Source of the DNA: a bacterium D16-56
Lineage (GTDB): Bacteria; Bacillota; Clostridia; Lachnospirales; Lachnospiraceae
Assembly (NCBI GenBank): GCA_003611875.1
Contig: RAYY01000001.1
Location: 248,001-312,000 of the forward strand
DNA length: 64,000 nt
Reading direction: 5' to 3'
Position numbers and translations under genes: made by a program. A model generated the notes under the pieces. It was not told the origin of the DNA. It did no database searches and saw only the letters and a list, made by a program, of their open reading frames with translations. Within the stretch, counting starts at the first letter, position 1, and each line of letters starts with the position of its first letter. This document shows positions 50,172 to 58,853 of the stretch, in pieces.

Positions 50172-52106
50172 TTATTTTTCCTTCTTCACTTCCACCTTGC
50201 GGATTTCCTTAGAACCAATCTCCTCTTTTATGGCAGTGATAAATTCCTCCAGGGATTTCTGTCCCTCGTCTCCAAGGAAACGGCTCCGAACCGCCACAAC
50301 ACCGTCCTCTGCCTCCTTCTGTCCTACCACCAGCATATAGGGCACCTTCTGCATCTGCGCCTCACGGATCTTGTATCCGATCTTCTCAGAACGCACATCC
50401 AGCTCCACCCGGATTCCAGACTGATCTAACCGCTCTGTCACCTGACGGGCATAGTCCATAAACTTGTCTGAGATAGGCAGCACCTTCACCTGCACCGGAG
50501 CCAGCCAGGTTGGAAAAGCCCCTGCAAAATGCTCGATCAGGATTCCGATAAACCGCTCAATGGAACCAAATGCTACACGATGAATCATAATCGGACGGTG
50601 CTTTTCTCCGTCTGCTCCGATATATTCCAGCTCAAACCGCTGGGGCATCTGAAAATCCAGCTGGATGGTTCCGCACTGCCAGGTCCTTCCGATGGCATCT
50701 ACCAGATGGAAATCAATTTTAGGCCCATAAAACGCACCGTCACCCTCATTCACCACATAGTCCAGACCCAGCTCCCCCAGAGCCGAGCGCAGACCTTCTG
50801 TGGCCATCTCCCAATCCTCGTCACTTCCCATACTGTCCTCCGGACGGGTAGACAGCTCCACATGATACTGGAAGCCAAACAGCGTGTACACAGAATCAAT
50901 CAGCTTTGCCACTCCCATAATCTCATCCTTGATCTGCTCCGGAGTCATAAAGATATGAGCATCATCCTGGGTAAAGCAGCGCACCCGCATCAGGCCATGA
51001 AGCTGACCGGATTTCTCATGGCGGTGAACCAGTCCCAGCTCTCCCATTCTCAGGGGCAGATCCCGATAAGAGCGAGGCTCAGAGGCATAGGTCAGCATCC
51101 CGCCCGGACAGTTCATAGGCTTCACTGCATAATCCTGCTCATCAATCACCGTGGTATACATGTTGTTCTTATAGTGATCCCAGTGTCCGGAAGTCTCCCA
51201 CAGGCTTCTGTTGAGAATAACCGGCGTGGAAACCTCTACATAACCGGCTTTTTTATGAATTTCCCGCCAGTATTCCAGAAGCGTATTCTTTAACACCATA
51301 CCCTTTGGCAGGAAGAACGGAAATCCCGGTCCCGCCTCATGCATCATAAACAGCCCCAGCTCCCGGCCCAGCTTTCTGTGATCCCGCTTCTTTGCCTCCT
51401 CGATCATGGTAAGATAGGCTTCCAGCTCCTCCTTTTTGGAAAACGCTGTGGCATACAGACGAGTCAGCATCTTATTGTGCTCGTCCCCCCGCCAGTATGC
51501 GCCTGCAATGCTGGTCAGCTTATACGCCTTTCCCACATCCTTAGTGCTCATCAGATGAGGTCCTGCACACAGATCCGTAAATTCCCCCTGCTTATAAAAG
51601 CTGATTTCCTCCCCTTCCGGCAGATCCTCAATCAGCTCCACCTTATAAGGCTCCTGCTTCTCCTTCATAAAGGCAATGGCTTCCTCCCGAGGCAGGCTGA
51701 ACCGCTCAATGGGCAGGGCCTCCTTGACGATCCTTTTCATCTCTGCCTCAATCTTTTCCAGCTCCTCTGCCGCAACAGGCTCTGCAAAGTCAATATCATA
51801 ATAAAAGCCGTCGGCAATTGAAGGCCCGATCGCCAGCTTTGCTTCCGGATACAGTCTCTTTACTGCCTGAGCCATCACATGGCTTGCCGAATGGCGCAGT
51901 GCTGCCAGCCCCTTCTCATCCCTGGCTGTCAGAATATTCAAGGTACAATCTTCCTCCAAAACAGTTCTCAGATCTGCTGTCTCCCCATTGACCTCACCCA
52001 CACAAGCCATCCGTCCAAGACCCTCGCTTAAGTCCTTTGCCACATCCACAATCGACATCGGCTGTGAATATTCTTTTACGCTTCCATCCTTTAAGGTAAT
52101 CTTCAT
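50172..52106 (-). CDS. thrS: Threonyl-tRNA synthetase
   Basis: ThrS charges tRNA-Thr. The 644-residue protein has the TGS domain (MKITLKDGSVKEYSQP), the editing domain with HSASHVMAQAVKRLYP (HxxxH), and the class II core (motif 2 RVRCFTQDDAHIF, motif 3 GSIERFIGILIEHF). Anticodon-binding follows (VKVLPISDKFMDYARQV). ATG 52106 gives the better ribosome-site spacing (AAAGGA 8-9 nt upstream); the ATG at 52112 is in frame. The gene is controlled by a T-box leader, so it responds to uncharged tRNA-Thr. Confidence 0.96.
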   Translation of the reverse strand: MKITLKDGSVKEYSQPMSIVDVAKDLSEGLGRMACVGEVNGETADLRTVLEEDCTLNILTARDEKGLAALRHSASHVMAQAVKRLYPEAKLAIGPSIADGFYYDIDFAEPVAAEELEKIEAEMKRIVKEALPIERFSLPREEAIAFMKEKQEPYKVELIEDLPEGEEISFYKQGEFTDLCAGPHLMSTKDVGKAYKLTSIAGAYWRGDEHNKMLTRLYATAFSKKEELEAYLTMIEEAKKRDHRKLGRELGLFMMHEAGPGFPFFLPKGMVLKNTLLEYWREIHKKAGYVEVSTPVILNRSLWETSGHWDHYKNNMYTTVIDEQDYAVKPMNCPGGMLTYASEPRSYRDLPLRMGELGLVHRHEKSGQLHGLMRVRCFTQDDAHIFMTPEQIKDEIMGVAKLIDSVYTLFGFQYHVELSTRPEDSMGSDEDWEMATEGLRSALGELGLDYVVNEGDGAFYGPKIDFHLVDAIGRTWQCGTIQLDFQMPQRFELEYIGADGEKHRPIMIHRVAFGSIERFIGILIEHFAGAFPTWLAPVQVKVLPISDKFMDYARQVTERLDQSGIRVELDVRSEKIGYKIREAQMQKVPYMLVVGQKEAEDGVVAVRSRFLGDEGQKSLEEFITAIKEEIGSKEIRKVEVKKEK

Positions 52107-52308
52107 TGCCATTTTCCTTTCTTTTCATGAATTTAAATTTTCATAAGAAATCTCCATACACCCGGCTTCGGACGCACTGCCACACAGAAAAATCCGGCGC
52201 CCCATTTGGCATCCCTGATCTGAACCGCCGGCGATGACAAAATATTTCAACCATCCGATAAATACACCGCCGACACAGCCTTACCGAAACCATCGGATAA
52301 AACCATAA

Positions 52309-52612
52309 CAAAACGTCCCCTGTCCGGCACATTCTGCGCCTGACAGGGGACGATCACGTTCCTGATCGCGGTTCCACCCCACTTGCTGCCTGTATTACCT
52401 GCCTGTATCCTGTACAGACAATCTGACAGCCTCTTCATTCTGACGATAACGGTGTCCGCCGGATCCGATTAAGGACCACTCCGAGCTGGTCTTCCCCCAT
52501 GAACCCGCGCAGAATGCTTCCACCATACACATTCCTCTCTGTCCGCTTTTCACAGGCTACTGGTCTCATCTACATGATATCCTGTTCAGTTTTCATTTTC
52601 CATCTCTGAAAC
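52309..52612 (-). ncRNA. T-box leader of thrS
   Basis: The 562-bp gap between thrS and the MATE gene is mostly this leader. The minus strand carries the T-box GGGGTGGAACCGCG (about 52368-52380), which pairs with the tRNA acceptor end. A terminator (52309-52352) follows: GTCCCCTGTC pairs with GGACAGGGGAC, then TTTTG. Upstream are the Stem I features AGACCAGTAGCC, AGAGAGGAATG and GGTGGAAGCATTC, and the conserved CCGTTATC. Low charged tRNA stabilises the antiterminator and allows thrS expression. I could not fix the specifier codon by eye. Confidence 0.93.
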
Positions 52613-52613
52613 G

Positions 52614-52641
52614 ATTATAACATGCGGCATTAATTTGTCAA
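52614..52641 (-). promoter_or_regulatory. Promoter of thrS
   Basis: A perfect TTGACA (52636-52641) and a perfect TATAAT (52614-52619) are separated by 16 bp on the minus strand. Transcription would start just before the T-box Stem I. Confidence 0.88.
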
Positions 52642-52668
52642 GACCCATCTGTCAATCATGCCTGCTAT

Positions 52669-53967
52669 TCAGACGGCCTGCTGTTTTTTAGATAATAGAA
52701 TGAACATAACCCAAGTCGTCACAGCCTCCCCTGCTGCGTAAGAGATCCATACCCCATTTAAGCCAAACAATTTCGAGAAGATTCCTGCAAATACCACAAT
52801 TAACACAAAACCTCTTAAAAGCGATATGACAGAAGCATTTTTAGCCTGATTTGTCGCACTGAAAAAACTGGCTCCTATTATATTCACACTTGCAAAAATA
52901 ATGCCAATAAAATACAGCCTCACACCCAAATGTGCATAATGATACAGCTCCTGGTCGTTTTCACTGTTAAAGATACCAATCAAGGTATCTGCGTTTAAGA
53001 ATATAACTGCATATAAAATAACCGACAGAACCAGCGACACAAAAAAGGATAAATTCTTTAGTGTTTTAACATTATCATGCTTTCCTGCCCCATAGTCACG
53101 GCTGACCAGAGGCTGGCAGCCATTAGAAAGACCATTAAATACAGCAATAACTACAAGAGCTATGTTTGCAATGATGCCATACGCTGCCACTGCCGTGTTT
53201 CCCACAATGGAAAGAATAATGTAATTATACACAATTGTGGTCACGCCGGCTGATACGTGTCCGACAAACGCGGAAATCCCCACCTGACAGGAACGCAGAA
53301 GCCTTTTGAAAGACGGAACACAGATCTTTAATTTAACATTACTTTTCTTAGACAAAAAATGACTCATGCAGATAGCAATTCCCAGCACCGGAGAAAGTGC
53401 GGTTGCCAGGGCTGCACCCTTCATTCCCATCCCAAGGGGAAACATTAAAACATAATCAAACACAATATTAAAAAGACTGCTGATAAGAGTTGACAGCATG
53501 GAAACCATCGGTGCATGATCATTCCTGCAATAAGCATTCGCAACCATATTCCACATAAACACCGGACCAAAGGTCATAAAAATTCTTGTATACTCCTTGC
53601 CGGTCATAATCACAGCATCGTCAGCCCCCAGCATCCGAAGAAGCTTTTCTGGTGCAAACAGCCCAATCATTGTGAACACCAGTCCAAGCATCGCCGTAAA
53701 TACAAGAGCATTAAACAGATAGCACTCCGCATCGTTATTGTCCCTTATTTTCGTGATACTATACTGAATTGCAGAGCCGATTCCTATCATGTCCCCTATT
53801 CCATATATAATGTTATACAGGGGCAGTACAAGATTAAGGGCGGCAATCCCAAGAGTCCCCTGCGACTTGGAAATAAAATAAGTGTCTGCAAGGATATAAC
53901 ATGACATCCCTACCATGCCCAAAATATTCAAACTAACATATTTTGCAAATTCTTTTTTAATTTTCAT
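52669..53967 (-). CDS. MATE-family multidrug/Na+ antiporter
   Basis: The 432-residue protein has twelve predicted helices in two halves. It starts MKIKKEFAKYVSLNILGMVG; conserved MATE stretches are ADTYFISKSQGTLGIAALNL, VFMWNMVANAYCRNDHAP and SNGCQPLVSRDYGAGK. It exports cationic compounds in exchange for Na+ or H+; the substrate is unknown. ATG 53967 is chosen over 53997 because AGGAAGG lies 5-6 nt upstream and the family starts there. A cas3 relic (53998-54177) lies just upstream, between the gene and a good promoter at 54225-54253. Confidence 0.9.
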   Translation of the reverse strand: MKIKKEFAKYVSLNILGMVGMSCYILADTYFISKSQGTLGIAALNLVLPLYNIIYGIGDMIGIGSAIQYSITKIRDNNDAECYLFNALVFTAMLGLVFTMIGLFAPEKLLRMLGADDAVIMTGKEYTRIFMTFGPVFMWNMVANAYCRNDHAPMVSMLSTLISSLFNIVFDYVLMFPLGMGMKGAALATALSPVLGIAICMSHFLSKKSNVKLKICVPSFKRLLRSCQVGISAFVGHVSAGVTTIVYNYIILSIVGNTAVAAYGIIANIALVVIAVFNGLSNGCQPLVSRDYGAGKHDNVKTLKNLSFFVSLVLSVILYAVIFLNADTLIGIFNSENDQELYHYAHLGVRLYFIGIIFASVNIIGASFFSATNQAKNASVISLLRGFVLIVVFAGIFSKLFGLNGVWISYAAGEAVTTWVMFILLSKKQQAV

Positions 53968-53997
53968 CGTAACCTTCCTCTGCCGCTTTGTCGTCAA

Positions 53998-54177
53998 TCA
54001 ACGATACCGCCGCAGGGTCTGACCTCCCCTGATCATGGATAGAATATTCAGCCTTTCCTGAAATTTCAAAGAGTATTTTCCTATATCATGCAGAAGTCCG
54101 CAGCAATATCCTCACTCATACGCACCAAAACGGTCTGCAAACTGCCCGCAGCGCAAAGCGGTGTTTTCTAAATGCCG
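53998..54177 (-). pseudogene. cas3: Relic of a cas3 HD-nuclease gene
   Basis: In one frame on the minus strand, 54177 to 53998 reads HLENTALRCGQFADRFGAYE, then a TGA, then GYCCGLLHDIGKYSLKFQER and further residues to a stop at 53998. This matches the N-terminal HD domain of Cas3 of type I CRISPR systems: His in the HLxNTA box, then GLLHDIGKYSxxFQxRL with the HD metal motif. The TGA sits where family members have Trp, a one-base change from TGG. The start is missing (TAA just upstream) and the frame is lost after LN, where DPAA in another frame may be a decayed DHSTAGA. No other cas gene or repeat array is nearby. The match is recalled from family knowledge, not from a search. Confidence 0.7.
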
Positions 54178-54224
54178 TTATAACAACTGTCCTTTTCCCG
54201 ATTTGTTTCTTCACTTGTAAAGTA

Positions 54225-54253
54225 AGTATACTCTAAAAAGCAATTTTTCTCAA
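54225..54253 (-). promoter_or_regulatory. Promoter upstream of the cas3 relic and MATE gene
   Basis: TTGAGA (54248-54253) and TATACT (54225-54230) are separated by 17 bp on the minus strand. The start near 54218 is 40 bp before the cas3 relic and about 250 bp before the MATE ATG. It may be the old cas promoter, now reading into the MATE gene. The 513-bp gap 53968-54480 holds this promoter, the relic and the exoA promoter. Confidence 0.7.
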
Positions 54254-54407
54254 TAACCATATTCCTTGTCTTTTTCTCCTGGAGTACCACTTAAAAATCA
54301 ATTACATAGCCCGCAATGCATCTGATTTTCAAGCAGCACTCCCGAAGAATAATCCTGCGGACTATCGGTAAGTTATTTTGAGACAGCCCCTAAATTACAA
54401 ATAGATC

Positions 54408-54435
54408 TTGCAGTATCCGCATTTTTCAGTATAAT
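54408..54435 (+). promoter_or_regulatory. Promoter of the exonuclease III gene
   Basis: TTGCAG (54408-54413) and a perfect TATAAT (54430-54435) are separated by 16 bp. Transcription would start about 40 nt before ATG 54481. Confidence 0.75.
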
Positions 54436-54480
54436 TATATACATAGTGCTTTGAGCGAAGCGAAAGGAATGGTAAAAAAC

Positions 54481-55236
54481 ATGAAAAAATTATACTCGTG
54501 GAATGTAAACGGCCTGCGGGCCTGTATGAATAAGGGATTTATGGATTTTCTGACAAGGGAAGACCCGGATGTGCTGTGCCTGCAGGAGACAAAGATGCAG
54601 CCGGAACAAGCAGATTTCGCATTTTCAGGATATCAGATTTACTGGAACAGCGCAAAAAAGAAAGGATATTCCGGGACGGCAGTACTGACAAAAGAAAAGC
54701 CTCTGTCCGTATCCTGCGATCTGGGGACGGATAAACACAACACGGAAGGACGGGCGCTGACCCTGGAATACCCGGAGTATTATCTGGTCAATGTCTATGT
54801 TCCCAATGCCCAGAATGAGCTGGCACGTATTGATTACCGGATGGAGTGGGAAGACGATTTCCGCGCCTACCTGTTATCCCTGAAAGAAAAAAAGCCAGTC
54901 ATTGTAACCGGAGATTTTAATGTCGCCAAGGAAGAAATCGACTTGAAAAATCCCAAAACCAACCGTGGCAATGCCGGCTTCTCCGATCAGGAACGAGACA
55001 AGATGCGGGAGCTTTTAGCCTCTGGATTTGTGGACTCCTTCCGTTATCTGTATCCGGATAAGACCGATGCCTATAGCTGGTGGTCCTACCGTTTTAAGGC
55101 CAGGGAGCGGAACGCCGGCTGGCGGATAGACTATTTTTTGGTATCCATTGGCTATGAAGATCATATTGCAGACAGTCTGATTCTTTCAGAGCAAACCGGA
55201 AGCGACCACTGTCCCATAGAACTGCTTTTAAAATAA
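54481..55236 (+). CDS. Exodeoxyribonuclease III / AP endonuclease
   Basis: This 251-residue ExoIII-family enzyme cuts DNA at abasic sites in base-excision repair. Visible motifs are LYSWNVNGLRA, VLCLQETKMQ (metal Glu), NVYVPNAQNE, VTGDFNVAKEEID (catalytic Asp/Asn), WRIDYFLVS and GSDHCPIELLL (catalytic His). ATG 54481 begins the conserved sequence MKKLYSWNVNG. AAAGGA lies about 12 nt upstream, a little far; an in-frame ATG at 54469 sits right on that site. It is a single gene with its own promoter, followed by a long hairpin. Confidence 0.95.
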   Translation: MKKLYSWNVNGLRACMNKGFMDFLTREDPDVLCLQETKMQPEQADFAFSGYQIYWNSAKKKGYSGTAVLTKEKPLSVSCDLGTDKHNTEGRALTLEYPEYYLVNVYVPNAQNELARIDYRMEWEDDFRAYLLSLKEKKPVIVTGDFNVAKEEIDLKNPKTNRGNAGFSDQERDKMRELLASGFVDSFRYLYPDKTDAYSWWSYRFKARERNAGWRIDYFLVSIGYEDHIADSLILSEQTGSDHCPIELLLK

Positions 55237-55283
55237 TCCCCACATCCTATGCAGCTTTCACCAGTGATTTCCGGACAGCCTCT

Positions 55284-55322
55284 AACAGGCAATGGATGAT
55301 ATAATATCATTCATTGCCTGTT
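55284..55322. terminator. Long hairpin between convergent exonuclease and MATE genes
   Basis: AACAGGCAATG and CATTGCCTGTT pair fully, and after a one-base mismatch the stem continues with ATGATA/TATCAT around a 3-nt loop. T-runs are short (GTTTAG on the plus strand). It probably serves as a bidirectional terminator between the two convergent genes at 55236 and 55367. Confidence 0.65.
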
Positions 55323-55366
55323 TAGCTTCACTCTCCCAAACAAATTCCCAAAACACTTACGGCTGC

Positions 55367-56713
55367 TTAATAATAATACTTTTTTCGCTTCCCCACAAGA
55401 AAAGCTGCGGCAACCAAAACCGCCATAAGCTCTGCCGCCACAATCGAGAACCAAATGCCGTCCAGCTTCCAGATCAGCGGAAGAAGAAGCACCGCCGATA
55501 CCTGAAACACCAAGGTCCGCAGAGAAGATATTAAGGCAGAGGTAAGACCATCGTTAAGCGCCGTAAAAAATCCGGAGCCGAAAATGGCAAAGCCTGCAAA
55601 AAGAAAAGAGTAGGCATAGATGGAAAATGCATGGAGCGTCATTTCCAAAAGCTCCGGATCATATCCCACAAAAATCATGGAAAGCGGCTTTGCCAAAAAC
55701 CGGGACGCGCCAAACATCAGTGCGGCAAATACAGTAATCATAATCAGACTTTTTTTCAAAAGGCTTTTCAGCTCTCCATAATTTCCGGCGCCGTAATGAT
55801 AGCCGATCACCGGAGATGTACCCACAGAAAATCCAATATAGGAGGCCAAAAAGATAAAATTCACATACATTAATACCCCGTAAGCTGCAACACCGTCCTC
55901 ACCGGCATATCTTAAAAGCTGGACATTATACAGCATACTGATAACCGAGGAGGAAATATTGCTCATCAGCTCAGAGGATCCATTAACACAGATCCTTAAC
56001 ATGGATTTTCTGTCAAATTCTGCTTTGGTAAACCGCAGCAGGCTGGTATTTGGCCGGGCAAAATAAAAGAGAGGAAGGATACCGCCTACACACTGGCCGA
56101 TTCCCGTAGCTGCTGCCGCGCCCTCAAGCCCCCAGGAAAATACAGCGACAAAAAGAGCGTCCAAGACCCCATTGGTCAGCCCTGCCGCCAGCGTAATATA
56201 CAGACCCAGCTGAGGCTTCCCTGCTGTGGCAAACAGGCATTGGAACTCAAACTGGAGAATCGAGGCAGGTATTGCCAGCAAAATGATTCTGCCGTAGGTA
56301 ATGCAGTCCTCTAAAAGCCTTCCCTTTGCTCCTAAAAAAACCGCAATGGGCTGAAGAAACAAAAAACCAAACACAGTCAATGCTGCACCTACAGCAATCG
56401 AAACATATACCAGCATCGAAAACAGCCCATTGGCCTTTTCCCTGCTTCCCTTTCCCATGGTCAATGCTATCAAAGCCCCGCCGCCGGTGCCGAACATAAA
56501 TCCGACACTGCCTAAAATCATCAGAACCGGCATAATAAAATTAACTGCTGTAAAAGGCGTCTTTCCCACATAATTCGATACAAAAAATCCATCTACCACT
56601 CCGTACACAGAAGTGAAAATCAGCATGATAATAGATGGAAAGGTAAAACGCAGCAGACGTGGGTAGCTAAAATGGTCAGATAATTGTATCATATTGAAAG
56701 ATTTTTTCTGCAT
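55367..56713 (-). CDS. MATE-family transporter, MarR-linked
   Basis: The 448-residue, twelve-helix transporter has MATE features: FTSVYGVVDGFFVSNYVGKT, GFMFGTGGGALIALTMGKG, GTSPVIGYHYGAGN and ALNDGLTSALISSLRTLVFQ. It belongs to a different branch from the MATE protein at 52669, with low identity between them. AGGAGA precedes ATG 56713. The gene follows a MarR-family regulator by 37 bp on the same strand, the usual arrangement of a regulated drug-efflux pair. Confidence 0.9.
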   Translation of the reverse strand: MQKKSFNMIQLSDHFSYPRLLRFTFPSIIMLIFTSVYGVVDGFFVSNYVGKTPFTAVNFIMPVLMILGSVGFMFGTGGGALIALTMGKGSREKANGLFSMLVYVSIAVGAALTVFGFLFLQPIAVFLGAKGRLLEDCITYGRIILLAIPASILQFEFQCLFATAGKPQLGLYITLAAGLTNGVLDALFVAVFSWGLEGAAAATGIGQCVGGILPLFYFARPNTSLLRFTKAEFDRKSMLRICVNGSSELMSNISSSVISMLYNVQLLRYAGEDGVAAYGVLMYVNFIFLASYIGFSVGTSPVIGYHYGAGNYGELKSLLKKSLIMITVFAALMFGASRFLAKPLSMIFVGYDPELLEMTLHAFSIYAYSFLFAGFAIFGSGFFTALNDGLTSALISSLRTLVFQVSAVLLLPLIWKLDGIWFSIVAAELMAVLVAAAFLVGKRKKYYY

Positions 56714-56750
56714 GATCCATTTCTCCTAAATCATTCATTTCCCAAAAACT

Positions 56751-57227
56751 TTATGAATCCTTGTCAAAGCCCTTCCTGTACTCGTTTGGTACAAGATTTT
56801 CGGCTTTTTGTTTGATCGCTGTCAAAAAAGCTTCTGTCAGTTCCAGATATTTATTCACATCCTCCTGAGGCCAAGAATCAAAAATCTCATCCTCTGCTTT
56901 GATTATCTGTCCTGCTGTCTGGTCAGCAAAAAGCTTTCCGGATTCTGTAAGACGAACCTTTTTCGCCTTAGAGCCTGCGGCCTCTAAATAAAGTATGCCG
57001 TCTGCCTCCAGTCTGCGCAGGGCAGAGTTAACCGTCTGCTTGCTGAGACCGGAAAGGCGGCATATATCCTGCAAAAGACAACAGCCTCCATTGTCGCAGA
57101 TGGTATAAAGAACAGCCATGGCACTGTCAGACAGACCCAGCTTCCAATCCATCTCATGATATACCGCATCAATCTCACCAAGAAGATGATTGAAGCGTTT
57201 CATTAACCTGGAAGATAAATTGTTCAT
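56751..57227 (-). CDS. MarR-family transcriptional regulator
   Basis: The 158-residue winged-helix protein has MDWKLGLSDSAMAVLYTICD, LLQDICRLSGLSKQTVNSAL (recognition helix), RRLEADGILYLEAAGSKAKK (wing) and TESGKLFADQTAGQIIKAED. It is a MarR-type repressor expected to bind the palindromes at its own promoter (57304-57346) and to control the MATE gene downstream. ATG 57227 has AGGAGG 7 nt upstream; the longer frame to 57293 lacks a ribosome site and would cross the operator region. Confidence 0.92.
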   Translation of the reverse strand: MNNLSSRLMKRFNHLLGEIDAVYHEMDWKLGLSDSAMAVLYTICDNGGCCLLQDICRLSGLSKQTVNSALRRLEADGILYLEAAGSKAKKVRLTESGKLFADQTAGQIIKAEDEIFDSWPQEDVNKYLELTEAFLTAIKQKAENLVPNEYRKGFDKDS

Positions 57228-57303
57228 AGAACACCTCCTAATCGGAACCAGCCAGAACCAAAATTTTGCCATTTTGCACAGGAAATCGTCCATAAGCGCC
57301 TAA

Positions 57304-57353
57304 TAGTACGAAATCATACCAGCGATTATAGTACGATTTCATACTATTGTCAA
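57304..57353 (-). promoter_or_regulatory. marR-MATE promoter with two palindromic operators
   Basis: A perfect TTGACA (57348-57353) and a perfect TATAAT (57325-57330) are spaced 17 bp apart on the minus strand. Two near-identical boxes flank or overlap them: TAGTACGATTTCATACTA (57329-57346, filling the spacer) and TAGTACGAAATCATACC (57304-57320, at the start site). Each is an inverted repeat with TAGTA[CT]GA halves. A MarR dimer on either box would block RNA polymerase. Confidence 0.88.
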
Positions 57354-57384
57354 GAGCCAAAGCGACAAAATATTTTTGGATCTA

Positions 57385-57413
57385 TTGTTTTTCTGTGGAC
57401 TTTTTTGTATACT
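57385..57413 (+). promoter_or_regulatory. Probable promoter of the WYL gene pair
   Basis: TTGTTT (57385-57390) and TATACT (57408-57413) are spaced 17 bp apart on the plus strand. It lies back to back with the marR promoter and about 60 bp before the first WYL start codon. The operators of MarR end 38 bp away, so cross-regulation is possible but not shown. Confidence 0.6.
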
Positions 57414-57473
57414 TGAACCGACAAGACAGCAGCTCTGCTTTTCCTGACTGCTGCTTTCAAGGGGGAATCACAC

Positions 57474-58853
57474 ATGTCGGAATATAAAGAGCTCATTAAG
57501 AAATTTGATAAAATACGTTCTTATGTCCGTGACTTCTATGTTTACGGCTTCAAAACCCGGGAAGACTTTCACGAAAAAAGCGGCCGGACTTATGACAACC
57601 AGCGCCGCCGCATGGAAAGCTGGTTCTCCGACTACATACGCACAGACCAAAACGGCCACAAAAAATCCGTATTTCTCACCCTGGATTCCGGCCGCATGGC
57701 CGTCAACCCTTTGTACCATGCTTGGAAATCCAAGTCATTCACAGACAATGACATTTCCCTGCGATTCCTTTTGTCCGATCTTCTCGCCGATGGCCGGCCA
57801 AGAAGCTTAGAAACCATTGCCAATGAGATCCAGGCACAATACGGCTGCCTGTTTGACACCCAGACTATCCGCCGAAAGCTGGCTTTCTACGAAAAGGAGG
57901 AACTGGTTACGCGAAGAAAAGAGGGAAAGCAATACCTTTACAGCAGTATTGCCCCTCTCACCCACTCACACCCTGGATTGTTCCCGTCTCTTTGGCTGGC
58001 TGTCAGCTTTTTCCAGGGCGCTGCCCCCTTTGGTTTTATCGGCAGTACAATCTTAGATTTCTGGAATCGGAAAAATGAGATCTTCCGCTTCCGCAGCGAT
58101 TACCTGATTCACACCCTAGAAGATGAGATCCTTCTCCCTGTTTTACACGCCATGGAACAAAAATGCCGGATCCGCATTACCGTCAAAAGCACCAAAAACA
58201 CGGCCGCATCTTCCTTTGCCGGATCCAGAAAACCTCCTGCATCATCCAAAGACGGCTCTGATACCAGCCTCCCCAGACGATTTCCCGGCCGTGTCAGTTC
58301 CTTGACTGTCACCCCTTTAAAGATCCTTACCAGCACCCATACCGGCCGCAGGTATCTCTGTGCCTGGCAGGAAGGCTCCCGCCGCCTGTCCACCTTCCGC
58401 CTTGATTCCATTCAGAATGCAGAGCTGCTTGCCCCAGATCCTCACTATGATACCCACATAAAATCCTTTCAGGGCTGCTTTCCATATGTCTGGGGCGTAT
58501 CCTTTGGAGAATCGCCCAGAGCCAGTCTGGAAACGGTTGTTATGGAAATCTGTTTTGATGAAAAGGAAGAAGACTTTATTCTCACCCGCCTTCAGCGGGA
58601 GGGCCGGGGCGGATCCCTGAAACGGCTTAAACCCGGGGTGTACGAATATCGCCGGCTCTGCATCGATGCCGCTGAGCTTCTGCCCTGGGCCAAAAGCTTT
58701 ACCGGAAGGATCCGCTCCTTTCAATGCTCCAACCCTGCTGTTGAGAAAAGATTCTGGAATGATATCCAGAAAATGCAGGAGTACTATGGCCTTCCGCCTC
58801 AAACCATCGCAAAACAATACACAGGAGAAACGATCCCACATGAAGAACCATGA
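57474..58853 (+). CDS. WYL-domain regulator (first of a pair)
   Basis: The 459-residue protein has an N-terminal helical region (YKELIKKFDKIRSYVRDFYV), and then a winged-helix-type segment (RPRSLETIANEIQ, DTQTIRRKLAFYEKEELVTR). A WYL domain at about 290-350 contains GRRYLCAWQEGSRRLSTFRL with the W/Y/L-type residues, followed by a C-terminal extension ending in PQTIAKQY. WYL domains bind nucleic acid or nucleotides and act in gene control, often in stress or phage-defence regulation. Its targets are unknown. AAGGGGG precedes ATG 57474. It overlaps the second WYL gene by 14 bp, so the two likely work together. Confidence 0.85.
   Translation: MSEYKELIKKFDKIRSYVRDFYVYGFKTREDFHEKSGRTYDNQRRRMESWFSDYIRTDQNGHKKSVFLTLDSGRMAVNPLYHAWKSKSFTDNDISLRFLLSDLLADGRPRSLETIANEIQAQYGCLFDTQTIRRKLAFYEKEELVTRRKEGKQYLYSSIAPLTHSHPGLFPSLWLAVSFFQGAAPFGFIGSTILDFWNRKNEIFRFRSDYLIHTLEDEILLPVLHAMEQKCRIRITVKSTKNTAASSFAGSRKPPASSKDGSDTSLPRRFPGRVSSLTVTPLKILTSTHTGRRYLCAWQEGSRRLSTFRLDSIQNAELLAPDPHYDTHIKSFQGCFPYVWGVSFGESPRASLETVVMEICFDEKEEDFILTRLQREGRGGSLKRLKPGVYEYRRLCIDAAELLPWAKSFTGRIRSFQCSNPAVEKRFWNDIQKMQEYYGLPPQTIAKQYTGETIPHEEP

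Noticed and set aside
52440-52470. ACC in the thrS leader as the T-box specifier codon
   Set aside because: The triplet lies in CACCGTTATC, a stretch that is similar in T-boxes for other amino acids, so it cannot be assigned as the specifier by eye.
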